In this document: positions 52,448-61,432 of the stretch, piece after piece
Layout of the letters: each line of letters begins with the position of its first letter
How positions within the stretch are numbered: position 1 is the stretch's first letter
NCBI GenBank assembly: GCA_963704515.1
Contig: OY969913.1
Location: 1,922,001 to 1,986,000 of the forward strand
Reading direction: 5' to 3'
From: VRUE01 sp963704515
Lineage (GTDB): Bacteria; Actinomycetota; Thermoleophilia; Solirubrobacterales; 70-9
DNA length: 64,000 bases
Translations under genes and position numbers: made by a program
The notes under the pieces: generated by a model
What the model saw: the letters and a program-made list of their open reading frames with translations, nothing else
Told to the model about the DNA's origin: nothing
The model's database searches: none

Positions 52448-53618
52448 GGAGGCGGAAGCGGTTGTAGTGGGCGCGCAGCCGGTGGCCGGCGCCGGTCGCG
52501 GGGAAGAGCGGGAACCATAGGCCGCGCCCGGCCCCAAGCCGCCGCCGCAGCGACAGCCCCCACCACTCGCGCAGGCGTCGGGCGGGCGGGTAGGTCTCGA
52601 GCGCGAACGTCGCCAAGGCGTCGGCCGCGCGGCGCTCCTCATCGTCGGCGAAGCCGCGGTCGTAGCAACGGCTCGCCCGCCAGAGCGCCTGACGGGCCAG
52701 GGTGCGGCGGACGGTCGCCCGCAGCCGCTCGGCGCCCGGGAGCCCGGCGCCGGGACCGTCGAAGAACTCCTCGAAGGCGGTGCGCCGGTCGGTGATTTCG
52801 ATCAGCGGGCCGCTGCTGTCGGTGAGCATCGTGCGCGACATGCTCACCGGGTGGATGCGGTAGAGCGCCTGGGCGATGCCCTTCACGTAGGCGACGTCGG
52901 AGACCGCCGCAACCCGCAGCCACATGTTGACCTCGCTCATGTGCCCCGCAGCTTCCTCATAGGCACCCACCTTGCGCGCCACCGAGGTCCGCACCACCGC
53001 CTCCGGAGAGGAGATGCAGCCGTGGCCCGACCGGCAACGGATCCGAATCCACTCCTCGCCGCCCCAGACCTTGGTCCCGCGCCAACGATCGGCGCGCGGC
53101 AGCGGCAGCCGGATCCAGCCCTCGTCAGACCAGATCTTGGTCCCAGCCCAGGCGGAGCCGCTTCCGGGAAGCGGCTCGCCGGAGGCGAACTGGAGCGCGC
53201 GTCCGTAGACCAGGCCGACCTCTGGCTTCTCCTCCATGACGCTCGTCGCCCGCCGCAGGGCGCCCGGGGCGAGCAGATCGTCGGCGGAGACGATCGCCAC
53301 GTAGTCGCTGTCCGTCGCCCACTCGAGCCCTTCGTTGGCCGACGCGATCAGTCCCATGTTCCGCTCGTGACGGCGGTACTCGACCCGCGCGTCCTCGGCG
53401 GCCAGCCGGCGGCCGACCTCGGGCGTCTCGTCGGGAGAGCAATCGTCGACGATCAGCACCCGCACCTCAACCCCGTCCTGGCCGAGCACGCTGGCGACGC
53501 ATTCGGGCAGGTAGGAGGCGTAGCGGTAGCAGGGCACGATCACCTTGACCAGCGGCATCGCCACGGCCGATTCGGGGCGCGGGGGCGCCTCGCTGAGTGT
53601 GGTCGCACTCTCAGACAT
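52431..53618 (-). CDS. Glycosyltransferase family 2 protein with an internal Trp-rich repeat
   Basis: 395 residues from ATG 53618. GT-A motifs: VKVIVPCYRYASYLPECVAS, LIVDDCSPDETPEV, ANEGLEWATDSDYVAIVSAD with the acidic SADD site. Between residues about 155 and 200 a 22-residue motif occurs twice (WAGTKIWSDEGWIR and WRGTKVWGGEEWIR), an unusual insertion near the acceptor site. The helical C-terminal third has no membrane segment. It lies between the Wzz-like genes and the acyltransferase gene in one operon. Confidence 0.86.
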   Translation of the reverse strand: MSESATTLSEAPPRPESAVAMPLVKVIVPCYRYASYLPECVASVLGQDGVEVRVLIVDDCSPDETPEVGRRLAAEDARVEYRRHERNMGLIASANEGLEWATDSDYVAIVSADDLLAPGALRRATSVMEEKPEVGLVYGRALQFASGEPLPGSGSAWAGTKIWSDEGWIRLPLPRADRWRGTKVWGGEEWIRIRCRSGHGCISSPEAVVRTSVARKVGAYEEAAGHMSEVNMWLRVAAVSDVAYVKGIAQALYRIHPVSMSRTMLTDSSGPLIEITDRRTAFEEFFDGPGAGLPGAERLRATVRRTLARQALWRASRCYDRGFADDEERRAADALATFALETYPPARRLREWWGLSLRRRLGAGRGLWFPLFPATGAGHRLRAHYNRFRLHARGI

Positions 53619-53659
53619 CGCTCTACCGAGGCAACGCGAGACCGCCGGGAAAGCTTGCG

Positions 53660-54412
53660 TCAGAGGAGGGCGCCCGACTCGCCCGCCCAGTCGCCGAGCC
53701 GCCGGTCGCGCCGCCGCCGCGCGACGCCGTCCGCGGCGACCAGGCCGATGCACCAGAGGACGAGGATCGCGAGCGCCGCGAGGGCCGCTTTCTTCTTGCC
53801 CCCGCCGACCTGCTTCGTACCGACCTGTGGAGCCCCGAGCCGCTCGACCCTGACCGGACCTCGCGCCGGCGCGGCGCGGCGGCCGGCCGCCGCCAGCGCC
53901 ACGGTCGTGGCAGCCATCAGGCGTGCCGCGGCACGCGAGTCGGGGGCGGACGCCTGGATCGCGAGGATCGGCTGGCCGGCTTCGAGACCGACGCTGACCA
54001 CGTAGGGCTCGCTCGGCCTGGTTACTTCCAGCACCCCTTTGGCCAGCGGCGATTCGGTCTGCGGCACCGCGATGGTCGAGGCGATCGCGCCGACTTCTTC
54101 CGGCGCCACCCCCAACGCTCGGGCGATCCGGCGCTGGAGCGGCTCGGATGTGACGAGGTCGGCGAGGACCGTCGCCCGGATCACGATCGCGCTCGCGCCC
54201 TTCGCCTGGGCATCGGCGACCAGCGATTCGGGCGTGTCGACCAGCACCCGCTGGCTGGCGAAGCCGCTGCTGGTCGTCTTGCTCGTCAGGAAGGGCGGCG
54301 AGCTCGAGACTTGGTAGGCCGCCAACAGCCCAACCGCGAGCGCCAGCGCCAGGCCGAGCCCGAACAGCAGGGGCCGCCGCGTCAGCGCTCGCAGGATGCT
54401 GACCGACTCCAC
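53660..54412 (-). CDS. Wzz-like chain-length/polysaccharide-assembly protein
   Basis: 250 residues with two membrane segments: about 15-34 (LLFGLGLALALAVGLLAAY) and about 207-227 (AALAALAILVLWCIGLVAA). The region between is extracytoplasmic. Its middle block (YVVSVGLEAGQPILAIQASA, then ARLMAATTVAL) matches a similar block in the 54419 and 59339 proteins and in the fused polymerase. There is no cytoplasmic kinase domain or Walker motif. It probably helps set polymer length. Start chosen as ATG 54412, 6 bp after the neighbouring stop. Confidence 0.75.
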   Translation of the reverse strand: MESVSILRALTRRPLLFGLGLALALAVGLLAAYQVSSSPPFLTSKTTSSGFASQRVLVDTPESLVADAQAKGASAIVIRATVLADLVTSEPLQRRIARALGVAPEEVGAIASTIAVPQTESPLAKGVLEVTRPSEPYVVSVGLEAGQPILAIQASAPDSRAAARLMAATTVALAAAGRRAAPARGPVRVERLGAPQVGTKQVGGGKKKAALAALAILVLWCIGLVAADGVARRRRDRRLGDWAGESGALL

Positions 54413-54418
54413 CGTGCC

Positions 54419-55246
54419 TCACCCGGCGCCGAGCGGCGCGCCCGGGCCCTCCGACGCGGCCCAGCCGCGGCGCACTCGGCTGACGAAGAGGACGGCGGCG
54501 GCGGCCAGCGCGAAGACGAAGACGAAGACGAGGATCGCCAGCTTGATCCCGGCGCCGGAATCGATCGTGCCGCCACTGGCGCGACCGAGCTGCGCGACCC
54601 TCACCTGGCGAGCGAGCGGCGTGCCGTGCTGTGAAGCGAGGGCGCGCAGGTAGTCGCGCAGGCCTTCCACCGACGCATTGGCGAGCTTTTCCGCCGCACT
54701 CCCGTCGGGAGCCTCGGCATAGATGTCGAGCACCGGGACGGTCGGGTTCGCCTGCACGTTGAGCCGGTATTCCTCCGGCGAGCGCAGCAGATCGGAGGTC
54801 TTCGGCTGGTGGGCGCCGTCGGTGACCACGCGCGGCTGTTCGGGGGTGAGCGGCGCCTGCACCCGGATCAGCTGCGCGGGCACTCCCGCCCGGCGGGCGA
54901 TGTACTCGCGTACCGGCAGGCTCGCCATCACGTTGCCGAGCAGCAGCGCCCGGTTGGTCAGACCGGTGAAGCTGTAGGTGTCCGAGCGCAGGTCGATCAC
55001 CGAAGAGCGGGGCGTGTCGACGATCGCCTGGGTCGAGGCGCTTGCCAACCCCACCGACTGAGGCTCGAGGCTGGGTGGGAACAGGCCGATCGAGTACAGC
55101 ACCCTGGTGGCGGCGATCAGCGCGATCGCCAGCGCGATCGCCAGGCCGACCTTCTGACCCCAGAGCTCGCGCATGTGCATTCCGAGCTGCACTCCCCGAT
55201 AAACGCGATGCGCAGCGGCGATCTTCCACCGCCCGCCGTTACTCAC
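54419..55246 (-). CDS. Wzz-like chain-length/polysaccharide-assembly protein
   Basis: 275 residues with TM segments near 33-52 (VGLAIALAIALIAATRVLYS) and 233-256 (LAILVFVFVFALAAAAVLFV). The extracytoplasmic middle carries YRLNVQANPTVPVLDIYAEA and AAEKLANASVEGLRDYLRAL, very close to the N-terminal domain of the polymerase fusion at 47089. It is the first gene of the minus-strand run 55246-49147. An alternative start at the Met near residue 23 would bring the first TM closer to the N-terminus. Confidence 0.78.
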   Translation of the reverse strand: MSNGGRWKIAAAHRVYRGVQLGMHMRELWGQKVGLAIALAIALIAATRVLYSIGLFPPSLEPQSVGLASASTQAIVDTPRSSVIDLRSDTYSFTGLTNRALLLGNVMASLPVREYIARRAGVPAQLIRVQAPLTPEQPRVVTDGAHQPKTSDLLRSPEEYRLNVQANPTVPVLDIYAEAPDGSAAEKLANASVEGLRDYLRALASQHGTPLARQVRVAQLGRASGGTIDSGAGIKLAILVFVFVFALAAAAVLFVSRVRRGWAASEGPGAPLGAG

Positions 55247-55282
55247 AAGAAGGCCCCGGCGGCGGACGTTGATTTCCGACCC

Positions 55283-56854
55283 ATGCCGGCCGGCGACGCG
55301 CCAAGAACGACGGTTGCGGTTCGCCCAGCGACCGCGCTCGCGGCGCGCCCGCGCCTCTTCGCGGCGCTCGAAGAGGCATTCCCGGTGCGCTTCGCCGGGG
55401 CGGAGGCGCCCGTTGCCGCGGCGACGATCGCCTTTGGAGGGGCGGCCCCCGCGGACGGCCGCCCGGCGCTGCTGCTCGGCGACGGAGCGGGGCCCGGACG
55501 GGGTCCCGGCGGCGACGCCAAGACCGCCGAGCGCGGACCGCTGGACCCCCGCCTGCAGGGCATCGCGCTTCGCGACCCGCTCGACCGGCCGCCGCTCGAG
55601 CCGTCAAAGGACGCCGTCGATCTCCTCGCCTGGAGCGATGGGCGGCCGGTCTGGACCCGGACCCGGGGACCAGCCCCCATTCACGCCGCCGCCTCCACGC
55701 TGCCCGAGATGGCGGCGCCCCGGGCGCTGCGCGAGCTGCTCGCCGAGCGGCCCCTGGCAATGCTCGCGCTGATCGAGTTCCTGCGTTCGGCAACCGCCGC
55801 CCATGCTTATGAGCCGCCGCCGCTGCGCGCCGCGATCCTCTTCGACGACCCCAACCTGCGCTGGCGGACCTACGGCTTCATCGACTACCGGCGGCTACTC
55901 GCCCACGCCGAGGCGCACGGCTACCACGCCTCGATCGCGACGATCCCGCTCGACGGCGGCCGCCAGCACCGGGCCACGGTCGAGCTCTTCCGCAGACATC
56001 CCGAGCGACTCTCGCTCGCCTTCCACGGCAACGATCACCTGAGCCGCGAGTTGCTGCGCGCTGAGGATCCGACGCGGGCGACGGCGATCGTGGCCCAGGC
56101 GCTGCGGCGGATCGCCCGGCTCGAAGCGCGCTCCGGCCTGCGGGTCGACCGGGTGATGACCGCCCCGCACGGGATGTGCTCGGCCGCGGTGGCCTCCGTC
56201 CTCCCCCGGCTCGGCTTCGACGCCCTCTGCGCGATCCACCCGCTGCCCTGGCGCGAGTCGATCCCCGCCGACCGTCCGCTCGCCGGCTGGGGCCCGGCCG
56301 AGTTCGCCGCCGGCTGCGCCGTGATTCCCCGCCTGCCCTTCGTCGCCGACGCCACCGAGCTGGCCCTGCGCGCCTACCTCGACCAGCCGCTGGTCCTCTA
56401 CGGCCACCACGAGGATCTGGCGGGCGGCCTCGACCTGCTCGCCCAGGTGGCGGGACGCGTCAACCGCATCGGCCCGGTCCAGTGGGTCTCGCTGGGCGAG
56501 ATCGCCGCCACCAACAGGGCGACGGCGTGGCGGGACGGCGTCCTCCACGCGCGGCCCTTCGCCCATCGGATCCAGGTCGAGCTCGGCGATCGGGAGGCGC
56601 AGCTGATCCTTGAGCGTCCGCGCGGTAGCGACCGCGAGCTCGCCGGCTGGCTGGACCCCCACGGCGCTGTGCATGACTTCGACGTGCCGACCGGACCGAT
56701 CCCGGGCAAGCAAGAGCTGCGCCTCGCTCCCGCCACCGCAATCGACCCGGCAAGCGTGCCCGCGCCGCCGACCAGCGTCTGGCCGGCGCTGCGCCGCGCC
56801 GCCACCGAGACCCGCGACCGCCTGGCGCCGCTTGTTCGCGCCGGAGACCGATGA
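55283..56854 (+). CDS. Polysaccharide deacetylase-like protein
   Basis: 523 residues from ATG 55283. The central part (about 180-400) looks like a NodB-type TIM-barrel: AAILFDDPNLRWRTYGFIDY with paired Asp, a histidine site LAFHGNDHLS and TAPHGMCS. These are compatible with metal binding in polysaccharide deacetylases or related DUF2334-like proteins. The N-terminal 170 residues are Ala/Pro/Arg-rich without a clear signal peptide, and a beta-rich C-terminal domain follows. Assignment to the superfamily is moderate. It overlaps the next beta-helix gene (ATGA), linking the two functionally. Confidence 0.6.
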   Translation: MPAGDAPRTTVAVRPATALAARPRLFAALEEAFPVRFAGAEAPVAAATIAFGGAAPADGRPALLLGDGAGPGRGPGGDAKTAERGPLDPRLQGIALRDPLDRPPLEPSKDAVDLLAWSDGRPVWTRTRGPAPIHAAASTLPEMAAPRALRELLAERPLAMLALIEFLRSATAAHAYEPPPLRAAILFDDPNLRWRTYGFIDYRRLLAHAEAHGYHASIATIPLDGGRQHRATVELFRRHPERLSLAFHGNDHLSRELLRAEDPTRATAIVAQALRRIARLEARSGLRVDRVMTAPHGMCSAAVASVLPRLGFDALCAIHPLPWRESIPADRPLAGWGPAEFAAGCAVIPRLPFVADATELALRAYLDQPLVLYGHHEDLAGGLDLLAQVAGRVNRIGPVQWVSLGEIAATNRATAWRDGVLHARPFAHRIQVELGDREAQLILERPRGSDRELAGWLDPHGAVHDFDVPTGPIPGKQELRLAPATAIDPASVPAPPTSVWPALRRAATETRDRLAPLVRAGDR

Positions 56855-57831
56855 ACGGCGGGGCAGCCGGCATCTGGGCGGGGATGCGGGTCCTGCTTGG
56901 CCTGCTGACCGCGCTGACCGGCGCCGGCCACGCCCACCACGAGCGGGGACACCGCCATCAGGCCGGCTGCTTCTCCCGCCCGAGCCGTTGCGGCTACCCC
57001 GACGCGACCAACACCGGCGTGCCAGTCGGAACCACACTCAGCCCGTCCGGGTCGATCACCGTGAGCGACGACGGCACGACGCTCTCCGGTCTGCGGATAA
57101 CCGGCTCGGTGACGGTCGCCGCCGACGGCGTGACGATCGAAGACAGCCGCATCTTCCAGCCCCAAGGCGGCGAGGGCAGCTACGCCGTGATCCTCAACGA
57201 AGGCGCCGACGACTTCACGATCCGCGACAGCGAGGTGCTCGGCCCCGACCGGCGCCGCGGCGGGCTCGAGTCCGCCGTCTGGAACCACTACGACAACCCC
57301 GGCGCGATGGCGAGCCGCGTCTACTTCCATAGCTGCGCCGACTGCTGGGAGGGCTCCGGCACCTTCCGCGACTCCTACATGGTCGTCGACGCCGCCTATC
57401 CCGGCTCCCACGACGAGGACATCTACGTCTGCGGCACCAGCGTCAACGTCGATCACAGCACCCTGGTCAACCGCCACTCCCAGACGGCGACCGTCTTCGG
57501 CGACGCGGGCTGCGGTGGCAACCGCTTCACGGTCACCGACAGCCTGCTTGCCGGCGGCGGCTACGCGCTCTACCCGCAGGCCAACAGCAGCTCGCGGACC
57601 GGCTCGATGCGCGTGGTCAACAACCGCTTCGCCCGCTGCCGGACCCGGGCCGTGTTCGAAGCGGCGTCGGGAGGCACCGCGTGCGCGGGCGGCCCGGACC
57701 GGCGCGGCCTTTTCCCGCACGGCGGCTACTACGGCGTCGCCGCCTACTCCTACCGCGGCCACGGCCAGGTCTGGCGCCACAACTACTGGGACGACAACCT
57801 GCGACCGGTCTGTCCGGCCGGCAGCTGCTGA
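56851..57831 (+). CDS. Secreted beta-helix protein, short form
   Basis: 326 residues. A short hydrophobic N-terminus (VLLGLLTALTGAGHA) is a probable signal peptide. The mature part begins with a His-rich tract and CFSRPSRCGYPDATNTG, then the same beta-helix as the 23341 and 57908 proteins: GVTIEDSRIF, SCADCWEGSGTFRDSYMVVD, HDEDIYVCGTSVNVDHSTLV and NYWDDNLRP. It has no PKD or Ig module, so it is the bare domain. Eight or more cysteines are conserved among the paralogues. Function unknown; glycan binding or cleavage is an inference. Confidence 0.8.
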   Translation: MNGGAAGIWAGMRVLLGLLTALTGAGHAHHERGHRHQAGCFSRPSRCGYPDATNTGVPVGTTLSPSGSITVSDDGTTLSGLRITGSVTVAADGVTIEDSRIFQPQGGEGSYAVILNEGADDFTIRDSEVLGPDRRRGGLESAVWNHYDNPGAMASRVYFHSCADCWEGSGTFRDSYMVVDAAYPGSHDEDIYVCGTSVNVDHSTLVNRHSQTATVFGDAGCGGNRFTVTDSLLAGGGYALYPQANSSSRTGSMRVVNNRFARCRTRAVFEAASGGTACAGGPDRRGLFPHGGYYGVAAYSYRGHGQVWRHNYWDDNLRPVCPAGSC

Positions 57832-57907
57832 GGAAACGTTGGCTCGGCCTTGTTTCCCGGCGGGACCGGTCGGGTATGTTCCTCTCGGGAAGAGAGGTTT
57901 ACCGATT

Positions 57908-59359
57908 ATGGGCATCCACCGGGGAGTGATTTTCGCGGCTGCGGTCACGCTGCTCGTCGCGCTTCTCGTCATTCCCTCGGTTGCCGGCGCGGCGACGAGC
58001 AACTGCTTCGCCAGTCCCAACAGCTGCGGATACCCCGATCCAACCAACACCGGACCGAGCGGCACGCTAACCCCCTCCGGTTCGATCACCGCGGCGACCG
58101 ACGGTCAGACGATTGAAGACAAGGAAGTGAGCGGCTCGATCACGGTGACGGCCGCCAACGTGACGATCCGAAACGTCAAGGTCACGGCGACGACGACGGG
58201 TGGCGGCTCCTGCACGATATGCGCCAGCAACGCCGACGGCTTGCGGGTGATCGACTCGCGGCTATCGGGCAACGGCTCCGTGAGCTCGACCGTCGAGGCA
58301 GCCGTTCGCGACTACCGATCGGTGGCGATCGAAGGTACGAGCATGGAACTCTGCAACGAGTGCGTGCAGGGCGGCGCGGTCACCCTGAAGGACAGCTACG
58401 CGAAGGTCTCTTCGATCTACGCCGGCGCCCACGCCGAGGACATCTACATCTGCTCGGACGCGGTCGAGGTCACGCACTCCACGCTGCTCAACGAACAAAA
58501 CCAGACGGCGACGGTCTTCGGCGACACGATCTGCGGCGGCGGCAACGACTTCACGGTCACCGACAGCCTGCTCGCCGGCGGCGGTTACGTGCTCTACCCG
58601 CAAGCCAACAGTGGCTCGGCCGTGGGCACGTCCCGGATCGTCGGCAACCGCTTCGGCCGCTGCGAGACGAGCGCCGTCTACAACCCGGGCAGCGGCGGCA
58701 CCAGCTGCAGCGGCGGCACCGACTCCTTCGGCTACTACCCGCTGGGCGGCTACTACGGCCTGGCCGCCTACACCTACTCGCCACCGAACCATGTATGGGA
58801 AGGCAACGTCTGGGACGACAGCTCCGCGGCGGTCTGCGACGACGGCCGACTCGGATGCGCAGGCGCCTCCGAACCACCCGAAGAAGAAGAAGAAGAAGAA
58901 GTGGAAACACCCGAAGAAGAAGTTGAAGAAGAAGCGCCGCCGGAAGAACCCGAAACCCCAGGAGAAGCAGAAGAACCCGCGCCACCCGTCGAAGAGACGC
59001 AGTCGCCACCGGCGACGACAACGGCGGCAATCTCCGAGCCGATCGTCCTTCCGGCCGACGCCGCCGGCCTTGTCGCGCAACCGGCGCGGGCCGCCCTGCG
59101 GGCGATCTGGCGCCTGCCGCGCGCGGCGCTCCCCGGCCACACGGTCATCCTCAGCGGCTCCGGCTCGCGCGGCGCGCAGCCGCTGGCCTGTCGCTGGACC
59201 GTCGCCGGGCGCAGCCGCGTCTTCCGCCGGCACCGCGGCTGCACGCTGCGCTTCCGCATGCCGCGAGCCGGAGTCCGCTTCGTCACCCTGAAGGTGCGCG
59301 ACGGCCTCGGTCGCCGCGACAGCCTGCGGCGCGTTGCCTCAGGCCCGCGGCTGCGCTAG
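57908..59359 (+). CDS. Secreted beta-helix protein with C-terminal PKD-like domain
   Basis: 483 residues from ATG 57908, with an AGAGAGG ribosome site. Signal peptide about 1-28 (ending SVAGAA). The beta-helix (about 30-315) begins CFASPNSCGYPDPTNTG and includes NVTIRNVKV and HAEDIYICSD. A Glu/Pro-rich linker encoded largely by GAA follows, then a PKD-like domain (about 395-475, PLACRWTVAG, FVTLKVRDG). The domain order is the reverse of the 23341 protein. Its 3' end overlaps the convergent Wzz-like gene by 21 bp. The 76-bp gap before it contains the hairpin CCTCT/AGAGG. Confidence 0.82.
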   Translation: MGIHRGVIFAAAVTLLVALLVIPSVAGAATSNCFASPNSCGYPDPTNTGPSGTLTPSGSITAATDGQTIEDKEVSGSITVTAANVTIRNVKVTATTTGGGSCTICASNADGLRVIDSRLSGNGSVSSTVEAAVRDYRSVAIEGTSMELCNECVQGGAVTLKDSYAKVSSIYAGAHAEDIYICSDAVEVTHSTLLNEQNQTATVFGDTICGGGNDFTVTDSLLAGGGYVLYPQANSGSAVGTSRIVGNRFGRCETSAVYNPGSGGTSCSGGTDSFGYYPLGGYYGLAAYTYSPPNHVWEGNVWDDSSAAVCDDGRLGCAGASEPPEEEEEEEVETPEEEVEEEAPPEEPETPGEAEEPAPPVEETQSPPATTTAAISEPIVLPADAAGLVAQPARAALRAIWRLPRAALPGHTVILSGSGSRGAQPLACRWTVAGRSRVFRRHRGCTLRFRMPRAGVRFVTLKVRDGLGRRDSLRRVASGPRLR

Positions 59360-60145
59360 CGGCCGCGCCTCGGAGGCGTGGGGCTCGGCGGCGTGGCCGC
59401 GCGCCTCCGCCTCTTCGATCTGGCGCCAGCTGCGGGCGAACCAGGAGCCGCCGACGATCGCCCCGCAGCCGAGCAGCGCCAGGACGATGGTCGCGACCAC
59501 CGCGTAGCGGCGCGGCAGGCCGCGGACGGCGGTCTGCGCCACCGGCGCGCCGAACCGGCGAACGACGAGCTGGTTGGCGGCCGGGATGTGCTGCGAAGCG
59601 GCAACCGAGCCCAGGTAGCCGCGCACGGCGGTGACCGTCGCGCTGGAGAGCTTCAGCGCCGTCTCCTGCTCCGGCGCCTGGGCCACGACGTGGAGGATCG
59701 GCAGCGTTTCGTCGACGCTCAGGTTGAGCACGGTCGCTTCCGCGTCGGGCACCCCGCGGCTGGCCGGCGGCGTCACCGGCGCCGGCGTCACGCCGGGCGT
59801 GTTGACGTTGGCCGGTGGCACCACGCTGATCTGGCTGCGGGGGATCTTCGCGTCCCTGGCGATCGCGTTCTTCAGCGGGCCGCCGGTCATCAGGTTGCCG
59901 ATCAGGTTGGCGCGACCGGCGAGAGTGGTCAGGTCGGGGCCTTTGCCGCCAATTGCGACGACCTGCGAGTCGCTGGTGTCGATCAGGATGTCGGCCGAGG
60001 CCAGCGAGACCTCATACTGGCGGCTCCGCGGCGGCAGCTGCGGCTTGAAGGCGAGCAGCAAGCCGACGAGCAGCGAGAAGCCGAGCACGAGGCCGACCAG
60101 GCGGCGGCGCCTCGACAGCTCTCGCAGAATCTTGACCAGCTCCAA
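59339..60145 (-). CDS. Wzz-like chain-length/polysaccharide-assembly protein
   Basis: 268 residues. TM segments at about 15-33 (LVGLVLGFSLLVGLLLAF) and about 212-234 (YAVVATIVLALLGCGAIVGG). The extracytoplasmic middle contains LNLSVDETLPILHVVAQAPE and KLSSATVTAVRGYLGSVAAS, related to the two adjacent Wzz-like proteins. A short charged C-tail is cytoplasmic. It stands alone, convergent with the beta-helix gene and divergent from the epimerase gene. The 177 bp upstream (60,146-60,322) contain no clear site. Confidence 0.75.
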   Translation of the reverse strand: MELVKILRELSRRRRLVGLVLGFSLLVGLLLAFKPQLPPRSRQYEVSLASADILIDTSDSQVVAIGGKGPDLTTLAGRANLIGNLMTGGPLKNAIARDAKIPRSQISVVPPANVNTPGVTPAPVTPPASRGVPDAEATVLNLSVDETLPILHVVAQAPEQETALKLSSATVTAVRGYLGSVAASQHIPAANQLVVRRFGAPVAQTAVRGLPRRYAVVATIVLALLGCGAIVGGSWFARSWRQIEEAEARGHAAEPHASEARPLAQPRA

Positions 60146-60322
60146 TGCGCCCTCCAGCGGTGCGATTTCGGGTTGCGGGCGCTCTCGGCCCGGCTAGAAG
60201 TGAACGCGCGCGCCTCCGGCCTTCTTGCGGCGCCCGCCGCTCGGCGACCTTAAAAGAATCCTCAGCGGCGGGTCGTTGGTCCGGCGAAACCCCCCGACTC
60301 CCGAACCCGGAATGGAAGAGCG

Positions 60323-61432
60323 ATGAAAACACTTGTAACCGGAGGCGCAGGATTCATCGGCTCGCACGTCGTGCGCGAGCTCGTCGAGCGCGGCGACGAG
60401 GTCGTCGTCCTCGACTCGCTCGAGGAGCAGGTCCACAACGGGACCGCCCCCGAGCTGCCCGACTCGGTCGAGTTGCTGGTCGGAGACGTCGGCGACGTCG
60501 AGCTGGCCGACCGGGCGCTCGCCGGGGCCGACCGCGTCGTCCACCTGGCGGCCGCCGTCGGGGTCGGCCAGTCGATGTACGAGATCGCCCGCTACACCGA
60601 GCTGAACACGATGTCGACGGCGCGCTTCCTCGAGCGCCTGGTCGCGACCCGGCCGCTGCCGACCCGCCTCGTCGTCGCCTCCTCGATGTCGATCTACGGC
60701 GAGGGCGAGTACATCTGCGAGAGCCACGGCCGCCAGGCTCCGGGGCCGCGCCCCGAGGAGCAGCTGCTGGCCCGCGAATGGGAGCTCGCCTGCCCCGAGT
60801 GCCGCCAGCCGCTCAGCCCGGTGCCGACCAGCGAGGCCAAGCCGCTGCTGCCGACCTCGATCTACGCGATCAACAAGCGCGACCACGAGGAGATGTCGCT
60901 GATCACCGGCGCCGCCTACGGGATTCCCACGGTCGCCCTGCGCTTCTTCAACGTCTACGGCGAAGGCCAGGCGCTCTCCAACCCCTACACCGGGGTCGCC
61001 GCGATCTTCGCCTCGCGCCTGCTCAACCGCCGCCCGCCGGCGATCTTCGAGGACGGTGGGCAGTCGCGCGACTTCACCCACGTCTCCGACATCGTCCAGG
61101 GCATCCTCGGCGCGCTCGAGTCCGACTCGGCGCCCGGTCACGCGATCAACCTCGGCACCGGCGTGCCGACCTCGGTGGCTCGCGTCGCCGAGGTTCTCGC
61201 CGCCGGCACCGGGGTCGAGGTCGAGGCCGAGCTCAACGGCCAGTACCGGGCCGGCGACATCCGCCACTGCTACGCCGACATCGGCACCGCGCAGCGGCTG
61301 CTCGACTACTCGCCCAAGGTCAGCTTCGAGCAGGGCATGGGCGCCCTGGTCGAGTGGCTGGCCGACCAGCAGGCGGTCGACCGGGTCGAGGACGCCACCA
61401 AGGAGCTGGCGGCGCGTGGCCTCACCCGCTGA
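60323..61432 (+). CDS. Nucleotide-sugar epimerase, dTDP-L-rhamnose 4-epimerase-like
   Basis: 369 residues. Extended SDR with VTGGAGFIGSHVVRELV, VASSMSIYGEG, and Tyr-Lys in IYAINKRDHEE, then LRFFNVYGEGQ. An insertion after the active-site strand carries ACPECRQPLSPVPTSEAKPL, a Cys-X2-Cys feature seen in a subgroup annotated as dTDP-L-rhamnose 4-epimerases (making 6-deoxy-L-talose). The substrate is an inference from that resemblance. It starts a plus-strand run with a rhamnosyltransferase-like gene (17-nt overlap). Confidence 0.85.
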   Translation: MKTLVTGGAGFIGSHVVRELVERGDEVVVLDSLEEQVHNGTAPELPDSVELLVGDVGDVELADRALAGADRVVHLAAAVGVGQSMYEIARYTELNTMSTARFLERLVATRPLPTRLVVASSMSIYGEGEYICESHGRQAPGPRPEEQLLAREWELACPECRQPLSPVPTSEAKPLLPTSIYAINKRDHEEMSLITGAAYGIPTVALRFFNVYGEGQALSNPYTGVAAIFASRLLNRRPPAIFEDGGQSRDFTHVSDIVQGILGALESDSAPGHAINLGTGVPTSVARVAEVLAAGTGVEVEAELNGQYRAGDIRHCYADIGTAQRLLDYSPKVSFEQGMGALVEWLADQQAVDRVEDATKELAARGLTR

